A stretch of 64,000 bases of DNA from Catenaria anguillulae PL171 (GCA_002102555.1 MCFL01000004.1:186001-250000); one strand, 5' to 3'; counted from the stretch's first letter, positions 22,540-33,647 are shown. The notes: generated by a model not told the origin, from the letters alone. Made by a program: numbers and translations.

Positions 22540-24237
22540 ATGTCCACCCTCACACCGCCCGCCCGCCCGCCATCCATAACCAATCTCAGCCTCGCGCGCA
22601 ACCCCCTCGGCGACCGCCGTGGCCATGCCCGCCGCCCACCACGGCTATTCGCCGCCACAGCCGCCCCCCTCATACTCCTCGCCATGGTGTCCCAACTCGC
22701 CCTTGCGCAATCGCCACCCACATCCTTCCCAACCTTATCCATTCCCTGCACATCCTCCTCCGACTGCACCCCACGCCACCCGAGCTTGTTTTGCCACCCG
22801 ACTCTGGGCACATGCGCTGCACGTACATGCGGCGTTTCGCAAGGCCTTGCTTGCTCGCTCTTCAACTCAACCACCTATTGTACATCGTTGTCGCGCGACG
22901 GCACATGCTCGCCGCGTCTTGCGCGTGGCAAAGAGTGTAATCCGGCGCTGGATGTTGCCGCGGGCGTGCACGCCATGCCCAAAGTCGGCGGTCTGGTCCC
23001 AATCGATGAGTGGGTTGGGCAGGCAAATGCCCAGTGTGAGCTCGGGGCGTATTGCCACCAGCATTTTCGGTATTGCGCTGGGCCCGATGTGGATCCCAAT
23101 GAAACGCCAGAGTCTCAGGTCCGCAGTGCCCAGCAAAGCACCAGTGCCTCGGGCACGGGCATGTTGGGTAGCTTGGGCAATGTGTTGGCCGTGCTTGCCA
23201 TGGCCGTTTTTGTGTGCGGATGTTGCGCGTTGAGTTGTGGGCGCATGTGTGGGTGGCAGCCGGGGCACAAGGGCGGGATGCGGTGGGGCAGGATGTGTTG
23301 TGGGTTGCCGGGGGCTTTGGCGAGGTGTGTTGGGTGGATGTGCGGGCGCAAGCGGAAACCGAACGAGGGGGCCAACCACAGCCACGGTGTTGGGAAGGCT
23401 GAGGCGGTTGTACAGCAGCAACCGGGATCGGTCACGGTCGACAATGTCCCCATGCAACACCAGCCGGCTCCTCGCCCGCAGGTGCCTGCCGCAGCTCCTC
23501 GCCCGCAGGTGCCTGCCGCAGCTCCTCGCCCGCAGGTGCCTGCCGCAGCTCCTCGCCCGCAGGTGCCTGCCGCAGCTCCTGCGTCGCTTTCGGCCTCGGC
23601 CTCGTCGCTGCAAAGCGTCCATCAGTACGACCACGGCAAGCAGCAAGTCGCTGCACTTCACTCGCAATTCGCGTCTCCTGCATTTCCGCCGCCGGGGACT
23701 GCCGCCGCACACGGCCCGCAGTTTTTTGACCCAAGCAAGCAATCTGCTCAGCTCCATCATCACCAACATGCTCATGCACACGTCCCACCACCGCGCGTGC
23801 AATACCATCACATGCACGCACCCTCTGCTTCCTCCTCCTCTTCTTCCTCTCATACACATCAAGTCAACTCGTACGCCGCACCTATCCACCAGTTTGATCC
23901 AAACAAACAAACATCCGCATCCACACACCCCGTTAGCGGCGGATACGTCGTGGCCACTACAGCGCCATTGCACAACACCACCATGTATGCGTCCCCACCC
24001 GGGATACCCGCAAGCACGGCGCAAATGCAATTGGGGAAGCATGAGCTCGGCATGGCCTTGGGCCACACAACGGGATACCTTGCACCGGCGGCGCCAACGC
24101 AGGGTCATCAGGTGTATGCGGCGGCTGCAGGATCCGGCGCGCACCACCAGCACCGTCAGCTGCCGCAGCCTCCGCAACAAGTATATTTTCAAGTGGGAGC
24201 GGCGCCGCCCATGCATGGGCCGCCAAAGTCGGGGTAG
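22540..24237 (+). CDS. Cysteine-rich surface protein paralogue with D-P-x-K-Q tail motifs
   Basis: Single exon, 565 aa. The N-terminus is basic, followed by a signal-like segment at about 40-57 (PLILLAMVSQLALAQ). Ectodomain: PCTSSSDCTP, SLFCHPTLGTCAARTCG, LACSLFNSTTYCTS, GTCSPRLARGKECNPALDV, QCELGAYCHQHFRYCAGPD. Membrane span about 208-228, then a Cys-rich inner face (CGCCALSCGRMCG). The tail contains four tandem copies of APRPQVPAA encoded by a 27-bp minisatellite, then three spaced motifs QYDHGKQ, FFDPSKQ and QFDPNKQ, within His-, Ser- and Ala-rich sequence. The same motif (RYDPGKQ) occurs in the tail of the 10304-11511 protein, so it may be a functional cytoplasmic motif. No enzyme domain; role inferred only as a surface protein. 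Confidence 0.82.
   Translation: MSTLTPPARPPSITNLSLARNPLGDRRGHARRPPRLFAATAAPLILLAMVSQLALAQSPPTSFPTLSIPCTSSSDCTPRHPSLFCHPTLGTCAARTCGVSQGLACSLFNSTTYCTSLSRDGTCSPRLARGKECNPALDVAAGVHAMPKVGGLVPIDEWVGQANAQCELGAYCHQHFRYCAGPDVDPNETPESQVRSAQQSTSASGTGMLGSLGNVLAVLAMAVFVCGCCALSCGRMCGWQPGHKGGMRWGRMCCGLPGALARCVGWMCGRKRKPNEGANHSHGVGKAEAVVQQQPGSVTVDNVPMQHQPAPRPQVPAAAPRPQVPAAAPRPQVPAAAPRPQVPAAAPASLSASASSLQSVHQYDHGKQQVAALHSQFASPAFPPPGTAAAHGPQFFDPSKQSAQLHHHQHAHAHVPPPRVQYHHMHAPSASSSSSSSHTHQVNSYAAPIHQFDPNKQTSASTHPVSGGYVVATTAPLHNTTMYASPPGIPASTAQMQLGKHELGMALGHTTGYLAPAAPTQGHQVYAAAAGSGAHHQHRQLPQPPQQVYFQVGAAPPMHGPPKSG
23467..23578 (+). repeat. 27-bp coding minisatellite, four copies
   Basis: Four tandem units of about 27 bp, each encoding APRPQVPAA or a near variant, in the cytoplasmic tail of the surface protein. 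The near-perfect identity of the units suggests recent expansion. Confidence 0.85.
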
Positions 24238-25381
24238 GCGAATCTCGGTGTACATTGATTGTCAACGAGATGCAAGCTGTGGGTGTGGGTTGTTGGGGGT
24301 GTTGGCTGCGACTGACATCGCGTTTTTTTTCCCCTCTCATCGCGGCTGTGTCATGTTTCTTCTATAAGACTTTGACTTACATTTTGTACACTTGAGACTT
24401 TTTACATGTTCACTTTGTACTTGTTTTGATTTGATACACTCACTCACTTGGCTCGACCATATCCGATCTTGGCCACTGGCCCAAACTCATGCAGTGACTC
24501 AGTGTACTCCTGTTGGCATGCTGGTATGCGTATACTGGTGGCGCACGTCTGGCAAGTGTACTAGTACCACGGCACCAGTAAAAATGTGAATGCTCTGCCT
24601 GCCCGCCTATTACCGTTGATGCTCGCCATGTATCGATATCCCGCAGGGAATCTGGTCCCTGCGACCAATCATCGTTCCTCGCGTTCATCTGTTCATGCGC
24701 CAGCTCGCAAGGGGTGGATACTTTGGAGCAATGGAAACAAACAAGCATGATCCGTCGGCCGCAGCCATTGGCGAAGTATTCATGGAGAGCCTGAAGAGCC
24801 CGATAGAGGCAAGATGCGAGGTGATGTGGCCTGCGTCACCGCCAAATGATAAAGACAGGATGAATCGCTTGTGTCGATGTGGTTTTGTCCTTGATCGGTT
24901 GGTGTTGGTCAGTTCAGTAGGCAAATTTTGGCCAGAGGCTCCTGACCGATGCCAAACGAGCCGGTCGCTTGTGCTCAACAGACCACAGCCGGCAATCCAT
25001 CGTGAAGACTCAAGATCCACTTCAGCAGAACCCATTGTGTCTCACTGGTGGACCGATTCTGATCAGTTCAGGTGGACAGTGTCAAGCCTCACAGTCAGCA
25101 CACCTGTTCAGCGTCATCCCGGGCCCGTGTTTCACATTCCTGAGCTGCTCTGGTGTTAGGTGCGCAGTGCTCCCCAGAGTGGAAGCCAATGAAAACGTTT
25201 TAGGATATCTCATTGACTCATGGCATGGGCAATTATCTTGATGTAGGCGTGTGACTTAAGAGGCAGCGATGGCCCCGAGAGATGCTCTCTCCCCCAATTG
25301 ACCACATCTTGAATCATCAGCATCCTCGGTGCCATGTACATAGACGCTGCACACATAGACGGAAAGAATCATAGCAACCCC
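24238..25381. other. 1.1-kb intergenic region, no supported gene
   Basis: The longest frame (154 codons, plus strand, from 24695) has no domain, signal peptide or family match and is not supported. A TGTCTCAC copy lies at 25038-25045, about 340 bp upstream of the ATG at 25382. Confidence 0.45.
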
Positions 25382-26784
25382 ATGAACTCCATCTCCCTCG
25401 TCCGCCTGGCAATTGCCATCGTCGCCCTGCTCGCCCTTGCCTCGGCCGCCGCCGCCCAAGGACCGTGCACTTCGGACGATGAGTGCCCAAGCGACTTTTT
25501 CCGTATGTTTCTCGCATCACATGGAGCATGTGCCCATACCCGTCCCTCACCTCGATTGTCCCTAACCTGTTGTCGTTCCTCTGCCCTTGGACAGAATCGC
25601 AATACTGCGACAACGGCCGATGCATGCCCACAACCTGCACGGGCGCCTCATTCAAAGGCTGCCAAGCATTCGACAAGCGCACCTACTGCCCAGCCCGCGC
25701 TGGCAACGTGAAATGCGCCCCAAGGCTGCAAGCCGGCCAAGTGTGCAGCTGGATTCCGGATTTCGGCCAAGAGCAACCCTTTGCACCCGGGCTCGTATGC
25801 ACCGGGTTTGTGACCATGACGTGTGTGCGCGGTGGTAAAGGCCCGCTGACCATGGACAATTTGCCCAAGCACGAGGCCATGGCGCAAGCGTCGGCCAACG
25901 AAAAGCCCGATGATTCGATTCCGCCGCGGCCGGCGGGTGCGGCAGCCAGGTCGGCAAGTACGACGCCAAGTGCATCAAGGACAAGTGCGTCGGCCACGGC
26001 GTCCGAGTCTACAACATCTACACCGTTTGCGCCGAGCGGATCTGGTAACGACTTTTCGTTCACATCCACTCGGAGCTCGTCCACATCGACCCCCTTTATG
26101 ACTACCGCCATCATCTTTTCGCTCGTTGCCGTTGGCGCGTGCGTTGGTGTAATTGCCGTTGGTCGTGTGCGGCGCAGGCGTTACGTGCCACGTCCGCCTG
26201 TCGGTCCAACGGGTGCCCCGGTGCCGCCTGTGGTTCCCAAGCCCATGGCTCCGATTCTGCCCGCGCCAGCTGCGCATCGGCCGTACGGGTCGCCGATCGA
26301 GGAGCATATCGAGTACGTGCCCGTGGGTCAGACAAAGACGATGGTTGAGGTACCGCTCGAGTCGCTTGCGACATCGCCCTACCCACCGCCAGCGGCGCAC
26401 GCGGCAGTCAACATGCCGGTTCCCACGGCGTATCCGGCGTCGCCCGCGACACCAGTGTACATGACCATGCCACAACCCCCCGCGGCGGCGGCCGCACCAA
26501 TGTCGCCATCGGTGTATCCGGCAACCATGCCCATGCCTTCGCCGCAGCCCATGCATTCGCACGCGCCTGCTCCCACGTCAGGCGTGTACGTAGCACATGT
26601 GGATCCGACCAATGTATCTGGTGGACCTGTTGGGCCGACGGTCCAGGTGCATGCTGGACCTGGGGATGCAGAGCTCGTGTTACCCACGGGTGCAGGTGCC
26701 GGGGCCGGGAGTGAGATGAAGGTTCAAGTGTTAGGAAACAAGGACGATGACGAGTTGATGCTGCCTGGGCCGAGGCCGTCATGA
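25382..26784 (+). CDS. DSIPPRP-family cysteine-rich single-pass membrane protein
   Basis: Exons: 25382-25502 and 25595-26784, intron 92 bp, phase 1, 436 aa. Signal peptide to about residue 24 (ASAAAAQG). Ectodomain: GPCTSDDECPSDFF, QYCDNGRCMPTTC, FKGCQAFDKRTYC, APRLQAGQVC, then EQPFAPGLVC, where Phe replaces a cysteine conserved in the other copies. ANEKPDDSIPPRP lies near residue 146, then a Ser/Thr stalk, membrane span about 209-230, and RVRRRRYVPRPP. The tail keeps the family blocks GQTKTMVEVPLESL, GPGDAELVLPTG and, at the end, DDDELMLPGP. This is the only plus-strand member, 20 kb from the minus-strand copies. It could act as a glycosylated surface receptor or adhesin; nothing decides its ligand. 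The start is the Met that opens the signal peptide. Confidence 0.83.
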
Positions 26785-27080
26785 TGGCGTGTGAGTGAGC
26801 GTGACCGTGAATTCGAGTGGCTACGGATTGAGTCACACTTGTTTGGCTGGCCATGGAACAGTGTTTATCTACATTCCCCGTTTTTCGAGCGTCGGTATGG
26901 ATCTTGACTGAATGTATTTTTGCGGCACGTTCTATTCTCGCCGCCATCTGGCATCTCGCATCTACATAGCGAAAACTGTGCCAATGTACATAAATGCCAA
27001 ACGAGAACTGCCATACATACACTCCGGATCCGAGCTCACTTCTCCGCCCTCTACACCCAAATCTTTCATGATGGTATACG

Positions 27081-28414
27081 TCAAGGCCAACCGCAAAGAG
27101 AGAAGCCGTCCCGCATGGTGTCAAAGTCGGTGTGGAACCAGAGTTGCTCCGGCCCTCCATGGCAACGCCACAGCTCTGTTCAGTGCAACATGGAAGTGGC
27201 CTCGTCAGACAAGGAAGAATTCAGAAAGCAGGCAGTAGATCGAGGCTAACGTACGGAGCTGTTGTCCGTCACGATTGCCACCAACGCCTGTGAAACGGTT
27301 GCAGGTGAGACAAAGGGGACACACGAAAAGATGACTCGGAGACACACAAGTCAATGGGCTGGCGTGACGATTGAAAAGGGACGACGCACCACCGGCCGGG
27401 TCAAGGCACAACTTGAGTTCATGGCCTTTGATGGAGAAGATACGCCGACCATATTGATCGTCAGCCGTGTGCCACTTTTGCGCATCCGAGCCGTTGCTAT
27501 ACATGATTGGTGAAGATACATGTCATTCAAACAAGAGAAGGATTGTCAGTCGGGAAAGCCAGGAATGAAGAGACTCGACAATGTTTACTCGTACATACCA
27601 CTTCCACCACCTCACGATCTGGCCTTCAAAAGCATGCTGCGCGATAAAGAACCAAATTGCACCACAGTTAAGCAATGTGTAGCTGGACAGCCGAAAGTGT
27701 GAAGATATACGCACTCCTCCTGGCACATCCAAGCAATACTTGTTGTTCCACGACTGAATAATGCGATATGCTCGCCCATGGTAGTGATCGTCCATGGTCA
27801 CCTTCGAGACAATGCCCTGTGATCCAAGTTGAGGTGGAGGCGGGCGATATTTGGCCAATATGAGCGGATAGCATCAAACAAGCAAGGCCTAATGAAATGT
27901 ACCTGAGCCTCCGAGTTTCGGTTGCAATTCCACATTTGTGCATCGGCGGACTCATCCGTCAAGCTGCTTTGGTCAATGTCAATGCAACGTGCGCGCGGAA
28001 GATGCACAGCGTTGATGCATGAGCTGGATTGTTCCCGAACTTGCTTTGTGAATCTCTTGACGAAATTGACTTCGATTGCCTTGGCAAAGCAACAGAGGGA
28101 GAATAAACGCACACTCCATACTGTCCATCCCAGCTAGGGCGATGCATGGGCGGTTGGTAACCAGTCACAGACGAACCAGTCTTGTTCAAGGCCGAGCGAG
28201 AATTGGGGATGGCAATGGTGGAGTTGGACGGGAAAACCAAGTCCTGGGCTGCATTGCTGTTGGTCGAGTTGGACAAGGGGTTCGGCGAGGCGGTGGAGGC
28301 TTGGGCAACGTCGCGAGTGTGGGTGACGTTGACAGCCGCTGCTTGTGCCGAAGGCACAACGGACAGCGCAGCTGCGATGACCAAGGTCATGAGCAAGGTC
28401 GGTACTGGATGCAT
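27081..28414 (-). CDS. Secreted beta-trefoil (ricin-B-type) lectin
   Basis: Exons (minus): 28414-28115, 28043-27903, 27816-27715, 27636-27599, 27496-27390, 27287-27255, 27175-27081. This gives 271 aa in seven exons. Exon 1 gives a signal peptide (LSVVPSAQA) and an Asn/Ser-rich linker with several NxS/T sites. The trefoil repeats follow: RCIDIDQSS with DAQMWNCN; YCLDVPGG with EGQIVRWWK and DAQKW; LCLDPAGG with RDGQQLQLWRC. Introns fall between these blocks at phases shared with the other lectin genes. This copy has one extra intron, inside the last block (after GQQL). The C-terminus (from HGGPEQLW) differs from its paralogues. The fold predicts carbohydrate binding. There is no ribosome-inactivating or other toxic chain. 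The exon 1/2 join is the least certain. Confidence 0.8.
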
Positions 28415-29747
28415 AGTTGACAGGATACTAGGTACGAGGCGGGCGGCTCTGAAGGAGGGCCTTCGGGGAATGATGGGTCACTGCCTCGGTTTTGTGTCCT
28501 GCTTTGGTGAGCAATGACAAGAAGCAGGCGCATTCATGGCCGCCCAACGCCAAGGTGTCGTCAAAGAACAGTCCAACAAACGCACGCTCGCCCAAAGAAA
28601 TCGCAGGAACACATTCTTGCGACACATTTGTATTCACAGTGATACAACCGCTTCGGATCTCGTTCGACGCCATTGTCTCTGAGTGCAGATATTGTCTCGG
28701 CGTGACTTGCCCTGACAGCAACAGGCGCGTTTCGATGTTTCAATGCGAGCAAACGAATTCGGTGATCGTGAAAACATGCTAATGCATGTGAGACACGATG
28801 ATGAAGCTTCAAGTCGGCGTGTGTCGACCTTGACTTCGCAAATGCCGGTGGGCGTGAAAGAGTCTTTCTCATTTGGGCCGTTGGCGAGAAGCTGGGGCCA
28901 GCCCTTGCCTTTATCTCGTTGCACAATCCAAGCTTTTAACTCAAGAAACCCTGTGAGGTCCAACATATGTCTACCTATCAGCAGGCGGCCGGCGTTGTTG
29001 CCTGTGCGTTTGCAGCTGGTCATCGCATTGTTGAAACATACGTATCTTTATAGGCTGTCACGTCTGTTTCACCACATGCATGCGTGCTGCGTCGATTTGA
29101 AATTTTCCAGTGATCCACCCGCAAAGCAAACCGAGCGTGACTCACAGGATTCACAGGATCAAGTACGCTTGAAGGCAATGAGTGCTGTCGTCGAGAGGTG
29201 TATTGACTCTGTGCTCCGCTTTCAAGTGCCAATAGGACAGAGCGGGGTCGACACAGAGGTCGCAGCCACTCGAGCGAATGGTCGTCATCGAGCAATCGAA
29301 CTTGAAGCGATTGTGTTGGGTGCGTGTGGACCGGCGGCTGCAGCACTCCTTCGAGTTCGTCGTCGAGCGGACAACTGATTCGTGCTTTGTCTTATGGCGG
29401 AATAGGCATTTCATAGAGTTGTAAGTGACAGCATGGCTAATTCAGTTCAGCTGACATGGTCCGAGGCGATGAGCTGAGCTCGGATGCGCATGACCTTGCA
29501 GCGATCAACATTCAAGCCAGGTCGGCCGCCGACTCGGCCGATTCTCGCAGTGTATTGTCGTCGTCGGTATGAGAGAGTTACATGTGTGTGGGGTGTCAAG
29601 GGCTGGACATCGCATTCTTCAACTGAACAAGTGCTCATTGTAAATATGTCCATGACATTGCGCGATTCAACCTCTACCCCACCAACAAAAGCAGTAACGC
29701 CGAATCCGTGGCGCGGCATATTGATAGTACCCACAAAGATCACCTCC
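28415..29747. other. 1.3-kb intergenic region, possible lectin relic
   Basis: On the minus strand near 29200-29300 a short stretch reads CDLCVDPALSYW, which resembles the DLCLDPAGG block of the neighbouring lectins, but no other block is convincing. GTGAGACAC lies at 28788-28796. Otherwise nothing recognisable. Confidence 0.35.
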
Positions 29748-30838
29748 TTAGCGCCGGCAAGCAAGAGAGTCCCAGTTGCCCAACTTGAAGTGGTGAATGA
29801 CCCTATCCGAGCAGCGCCACAAGATCATCGGTTGGCCGTCGCGGTCGGCAGACTCGCCTGTGGGTGTGTGATGGGAACTCGTTAGATCACAGCGAGCAAG
29901 ATAAGGAGCAGCACATTGTGTCACACACGCACCTCCCGCGGGGTCGAGGCACAAGTCGGGGCGACTCAAGGGCGAAATCCAACCGTTCGGATAGCCTTGA
30001 CGGTTGTGAAACATCCAGTTCTGAGCGGCGCTGCTCTCACGGTTGCTACACGTGCGAAAGAACAAATACAGGTCAGCTGAGTGTGTGTTGGACGGGAGTG
30101 GGAACAGAAATGGATGCGTACCAGAGCCACCAACGGACAGATTGGCCTTCATACGCATTCTGTTGAATCAGGCACATATGATCGTGAGTGAGATTATGTA
30201 CCCTCAGCGAAATCGCGACGAAGAAAGAGAGGGGCAACGTACCCCGCCGGGAACGTCGAGGCAGTACCGCCCGTCACTGTTTGGGGCGGCGGCAGTGATC
30301 CTAAAGTGCTTTCTGAAAACCGTGTATCCTTGGATGGTGAAGCGCTAGATAAGGTAAGGTAACGAAGGACGGGTGGAAATACATCAAGTCAGTCGCGGGT
30401 CGGGTGGGCGACGAGCGGTAACATCGCACCTGCGCTGTCGGGTTCCGGTTACACGACCACATTTGCGCATCCGACGATTGCCAGGTCTTGCGGCTCTGCT
30501 CGACGTCCAGGCAGCGGTGCGAGTAATCGCAACCGTTACTGTAGAAAGCGTACAAGACGGGTCGGTCAGAAGCAGTGGATAGTGCGATGGGTATGCGACA
30601 AACGTGAGGACATGATCCCGCACTGGTCAGAGATCCAGGGATAGTCTGGGTCGTCCATGACGTCTTCGGCTGAAGCTTGGCCTTGACGGTTGGCCGATAC
30701 GATCGTGGTGTTGCTGTTGCTCGGGGAATCGAGGCTGACGACCGAGTTGACGAGCGGTGCAGGTGTCGCGGCGATTTGGCCAACGGCCAGAATCAGGAGC
30801 ACGAGGACAAGTTTGAACGGATGGATGGTAGTGAACAT
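29748..30838 (-). CDS. Secreted beta-trefoil (ricin-B-type) lectin
   Basis: Exons (minus): 30838-30612, 30538-30430, 30344-30243, 30159-30122, 30045-29933, 29857-29748. 232 aa in six exons. Signal peptide MFTTIHPF...VGQIAATPAP, then an Asn/Ser linker. Trefoil blocks: HRCLDVEQSRKTW with DAQMWSCN; RYCLDVPGG with EGQSVRWWLW and SSAAQNW; DLCLDPAGG with RDGQPMILWRC and a closing HHF. Intron phases (2, 0, 0, 2, 1) match the genes at 31595, 33648 and 35966 exactly. The 38-bp exon encodes the conserved EGQxVRWWxW strand. It should bind sugars outside the cell. A CATAAAT sequence about 90 bp upstream and an ATTGTGAAAC motif about 215 bp upstream are shared with neighbours. Confidence 0.87.
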
Positions 30839-31594
30839 GATGAGTTGTTGAGGCTCGAGAACTTTCTTCAGCAGATTAATACGACTAATGTTGTTGCAAC
30901 GGCTGCGATGTGGGCGGTTCGATGGATTTATGCCCGAGCCGAATTGCTTGCCAATTGGGGGTCTGGGTTCGAAGAAGATCTCGACGGAGAAAGCAGACGG
31001 ACGTGATGGGCCTGGCAATAGTCGAGACACCCGCGACCCAGACAATGCACGCATTGTGAAACCCTCTGTTGCGTTTGGTGATTTAGTCTCATGGTGTTGA
31101 GCAACGTTACCTGGCCGCCATGCTTGGCCGCCGACATTGTTCTGGTTGCCCTGGTGAAATCATTTGCCAGGCAAACAGCCGCCGCCAATCAGATTCTCGC
31201 TGGGTCTCCCGCCGCCTCAGCTAAAGATGGCAGAATGTGGTGGTGCTCGCGGCCGCTCTCATGCAGTATCGGACGGATTGTCAAGGAAAAAGTGCATTGC
31301 ATCGAGTTCTTTTCAGGATTTGACTTGGCCGCACGGAGCGGCAGGTGATGTCTCGAAGCTTAAGTTGGCCAGGAGTGGGCTGAATCCCTTCCGGCTCACG
31401 CGATCTGTGTCCGATCCGAGTCCTTCGACTGCGCTTACTGTTCGCTCTAGTAGCATCAGTCTCGTAACATGTTGAGAACAATTCAGTATACATTCAGTGC
31501 CTGAACAGAAAGTGGGGCGCTCTTCCACATCCACGCTCAACATCCATACAAAAAAGCGACGACTTGCAATTGAGTACTCCGACTCATCGTCAAT
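30839..31594. other. Lectin intergenic and promoter region
   Basis: It holds the upstream region of the 29748-30838 gene: CATAAAT (minus) at 30926-30932 and GCATTGTGAAAC (plus strand) at 31051-31062. No coding frame supported. Confidence 0.45.
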
Positions 31595-32673
31595 CTACGA
31601 GCGGCAAGCACGAGAATCAAAGTGGGCCATGCGGAATCGATGAATGGGGCGATCCGAGCAGCGCCACAAGATCATGGGCTGACCATCACGGTCGCCGCCT
31701 TCGGCTGCGCACACGACACATGGTAGAATGTGAGACAAGCGCCCACTGTAAGAATCAAAAACAGGATAATATACGCACCTCCAGCGGGGTCGAGACACAA
31801 GTCGGGGCGGCCCATCGGGCTGATCGTGCCGTCAATATATGCGCGCCCGTCGAGGCGGGTCTGCCAGAGTTGGGCGTTGCTGTCGTTGCTATAAATCGGG
31901 CATGTATCAAGCTCGAGTCAGGCGGATCATGTGTCATGTGCGAGAGAGACGGGAACTGAAGATGTGCGTGCAAAGAATACCATTGCCACCAACGAACAAT
32001 TTGGCCTTCGAATGTGGTCTGTGCGTGCATCAAGAAAGCGGGGTGGGTTCAGCGGTCAGTACAAGGATAAAAAAAGGGCGGAATTGCCGGTTGGATGAAC
32101 GTACGCCGCCGGGAACATCCAAGCAATACCAAAGGCGGGCAGAGTCTTGTGCAACGATCGTATATCCCGAGTGGATACTCTCACCGAAAACCATCAACTT
32201 CTATTGACAGAAATGGGGAGAGTTATGGTGTGACAAAGCGAGGCATGAGCAAGATGAATCCGGGTCCTGTTGCATGACATATGTCGCACCTGGGCAGCTG
32301 GGTTGTGGTTGCACGACCACAGTTGCGCATCGGCCGATTGCCAGTTCTTGCGGTCTTGTTCCACATCGAGGCAGCGGTTCGTGCCATGGTTGTACATGCA
32401 ACCTTCGCTATATATTTCATGGACGAATGATGGGGTGCGTGGGTGGGTGCATGAGCCATCTTGATACAACCGATGTGGTACAAATGGAACCAGGCCATAC
32501 CTGCGAAAGTTCCAGAACCGCGTCGATTCGGTGGAGCCAGTGCGACGGGGAGTCGCTGCGGTCGCGGGGGCCGGCGAATTGGCGGGTGGGGCAGGCGTCG
32601 CCGAGGCGGATTGGCCGATGGCCACAATTGCCAGGACCAGGACGAGCTTGAGGGGGAAGATGGCGCAGTACAT
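31595..32673 (-). CDS. Secreted beta-trefoil (ricin-B-type) lectin
   Basis: Exons (minus): 32673-32501, 32407-32290, 32200-32105, 32018-31981, 31888-31779, 31704-31595. 214 aa, the shortest intact member, with six exons in the family phases. Signal peptide MYCAIFPLKLVLVLAIVA...ASA, short Pro/Ala linker. Blocks: NRCLDVEQDRKNW with DAQLWSCN; WYCLDVPGG with EGQIVRWWQW and NAQLW; DLCLDPAGG with RDGQPMILWRC and HRF. It is closest to the 29748-30838 gene, with which it shares the last exon nearly block for block, so the two look like a recent tandem pair. A TATAAAG box lies 70-76 bp upstream. Predicted extracellular carbohydrate-binding protein; the ligand is unknown. Confidence 0.88.
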
Positions 32674-33647
32674 GGTGAAGGAAGGAATATGCCGACAGGC
32701 CGCGAGTAAGTAGCGTCAGTGGATCTGTGGGCCAGGCTTTGGCTTTATACTTGAGTAACAGTCGCTCTGTCGAGCCGACGTCTGTCAATCAATCACAAGG
32801 ACTTGGGGCCGGGACGGCAGCGCAGCCGTTGGCGGTGGCGCCCGAGGCTGGCATTCATTTTAGTACCCCTGCTGGCATAACAACCTGGGTCACTGGGTTG
32901 ACGTACTGGTTCCTCATCCTTGCATTGTGAAACGTTGATGCATGAATGCGGTTTCATCTCATGCAGCATTCGGCCTAAGAGGACCCGTATGCGGACCCGA
33001 ACCATCCCTGTGCCAGCATGCCTGCGACCGCTCGACAAAATGAGTGCTGGTGCCACAGACCTATGTATGCAGTCGAAAATGCATGTGCATGGTATACATT
33101 TGACACATTTTTCTACGCACGGCTTTCGATGCTTTCGATTCACAGGGTCAAGATACTTCTTTACACTTGCCTCGCCATTGGCCCGGCACGACGTCGACCG
33201 AAACTATGCCTCTTGCCCTTTCAACTCCCTTATCTCCATTTCCCCAGCGCCCTATACCGTCATACCCAATCGACCTGAAAGGAAAAACGCCTCCGAAATG
33301 CCGTGCAAGCTGACGGTGGTTTGTCAGTGAGCTTGATGACCTGACCACTGCGCCAGTCCGCGTCGCTTTGGCTTTGCCATTCCGAGTACGGATACGGGTG
33401 CGTTCGCGGTACAAGCATCATTTCCTTGGGTGATGTTCATGCTGAGCATGGGACCTTATGGGCAATCGCTCGCATGGAGCTTGTGCGGATGTGGTCAACC
33501 AAGTCCAAGGGCCGTCAATCGGGCCAGGTGAAGCACTTTGAGCACTTGTATACTGAATACTGCAACAAAACCTTTCCCTTTCAAGCACAACAGAAATTAA
33601 CCCACCTTCCACTTGGAATCCCGCAACGGAATCACCTTGCTGCCGCA
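32674..33647. other. Lectin intergenic region
   Basis: It contains the promoter of the 31595-32673 gene, including GCATTGTGAAAC at 32922-32933. No coding frame supported. A tRNA A-box-like string near 33340 is discussed under rejected items. Confidence 0.45.
32743..32749 (-). promoter_or_regulatory. TATA box of lectin gene
   Basis: TATAAAG on the minus strand, 70-76 bp upstream of the ATG at 32673. Equivalent sequences precede the lectin ATGs at 34816 and 37132. Confidence 0.55.

Noticed and set aside
22867-24255. A 462-codon minus-strand open frame full of Arg and Cys
   Set aside because: It is antisense to the 22540-24237 surface-protein gene, whose signal, cysteine and membrane features are coherent.
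24695-25159. A 154-codon plus-strand open frame between two surface genes
   Set aside because: No signal peptide, domain or paralogue. It lies where the promoter of the 25382 gene is expected.
33230-33400. Minus-strand TGGCGCAGTGGTCAGG, which resembles a tRNA A box
   Set aside because: No matching B box (GGTTCGAnTCC) or cloverleaf arms could be found, so neither a tRNA gene nor a SINE is supported.
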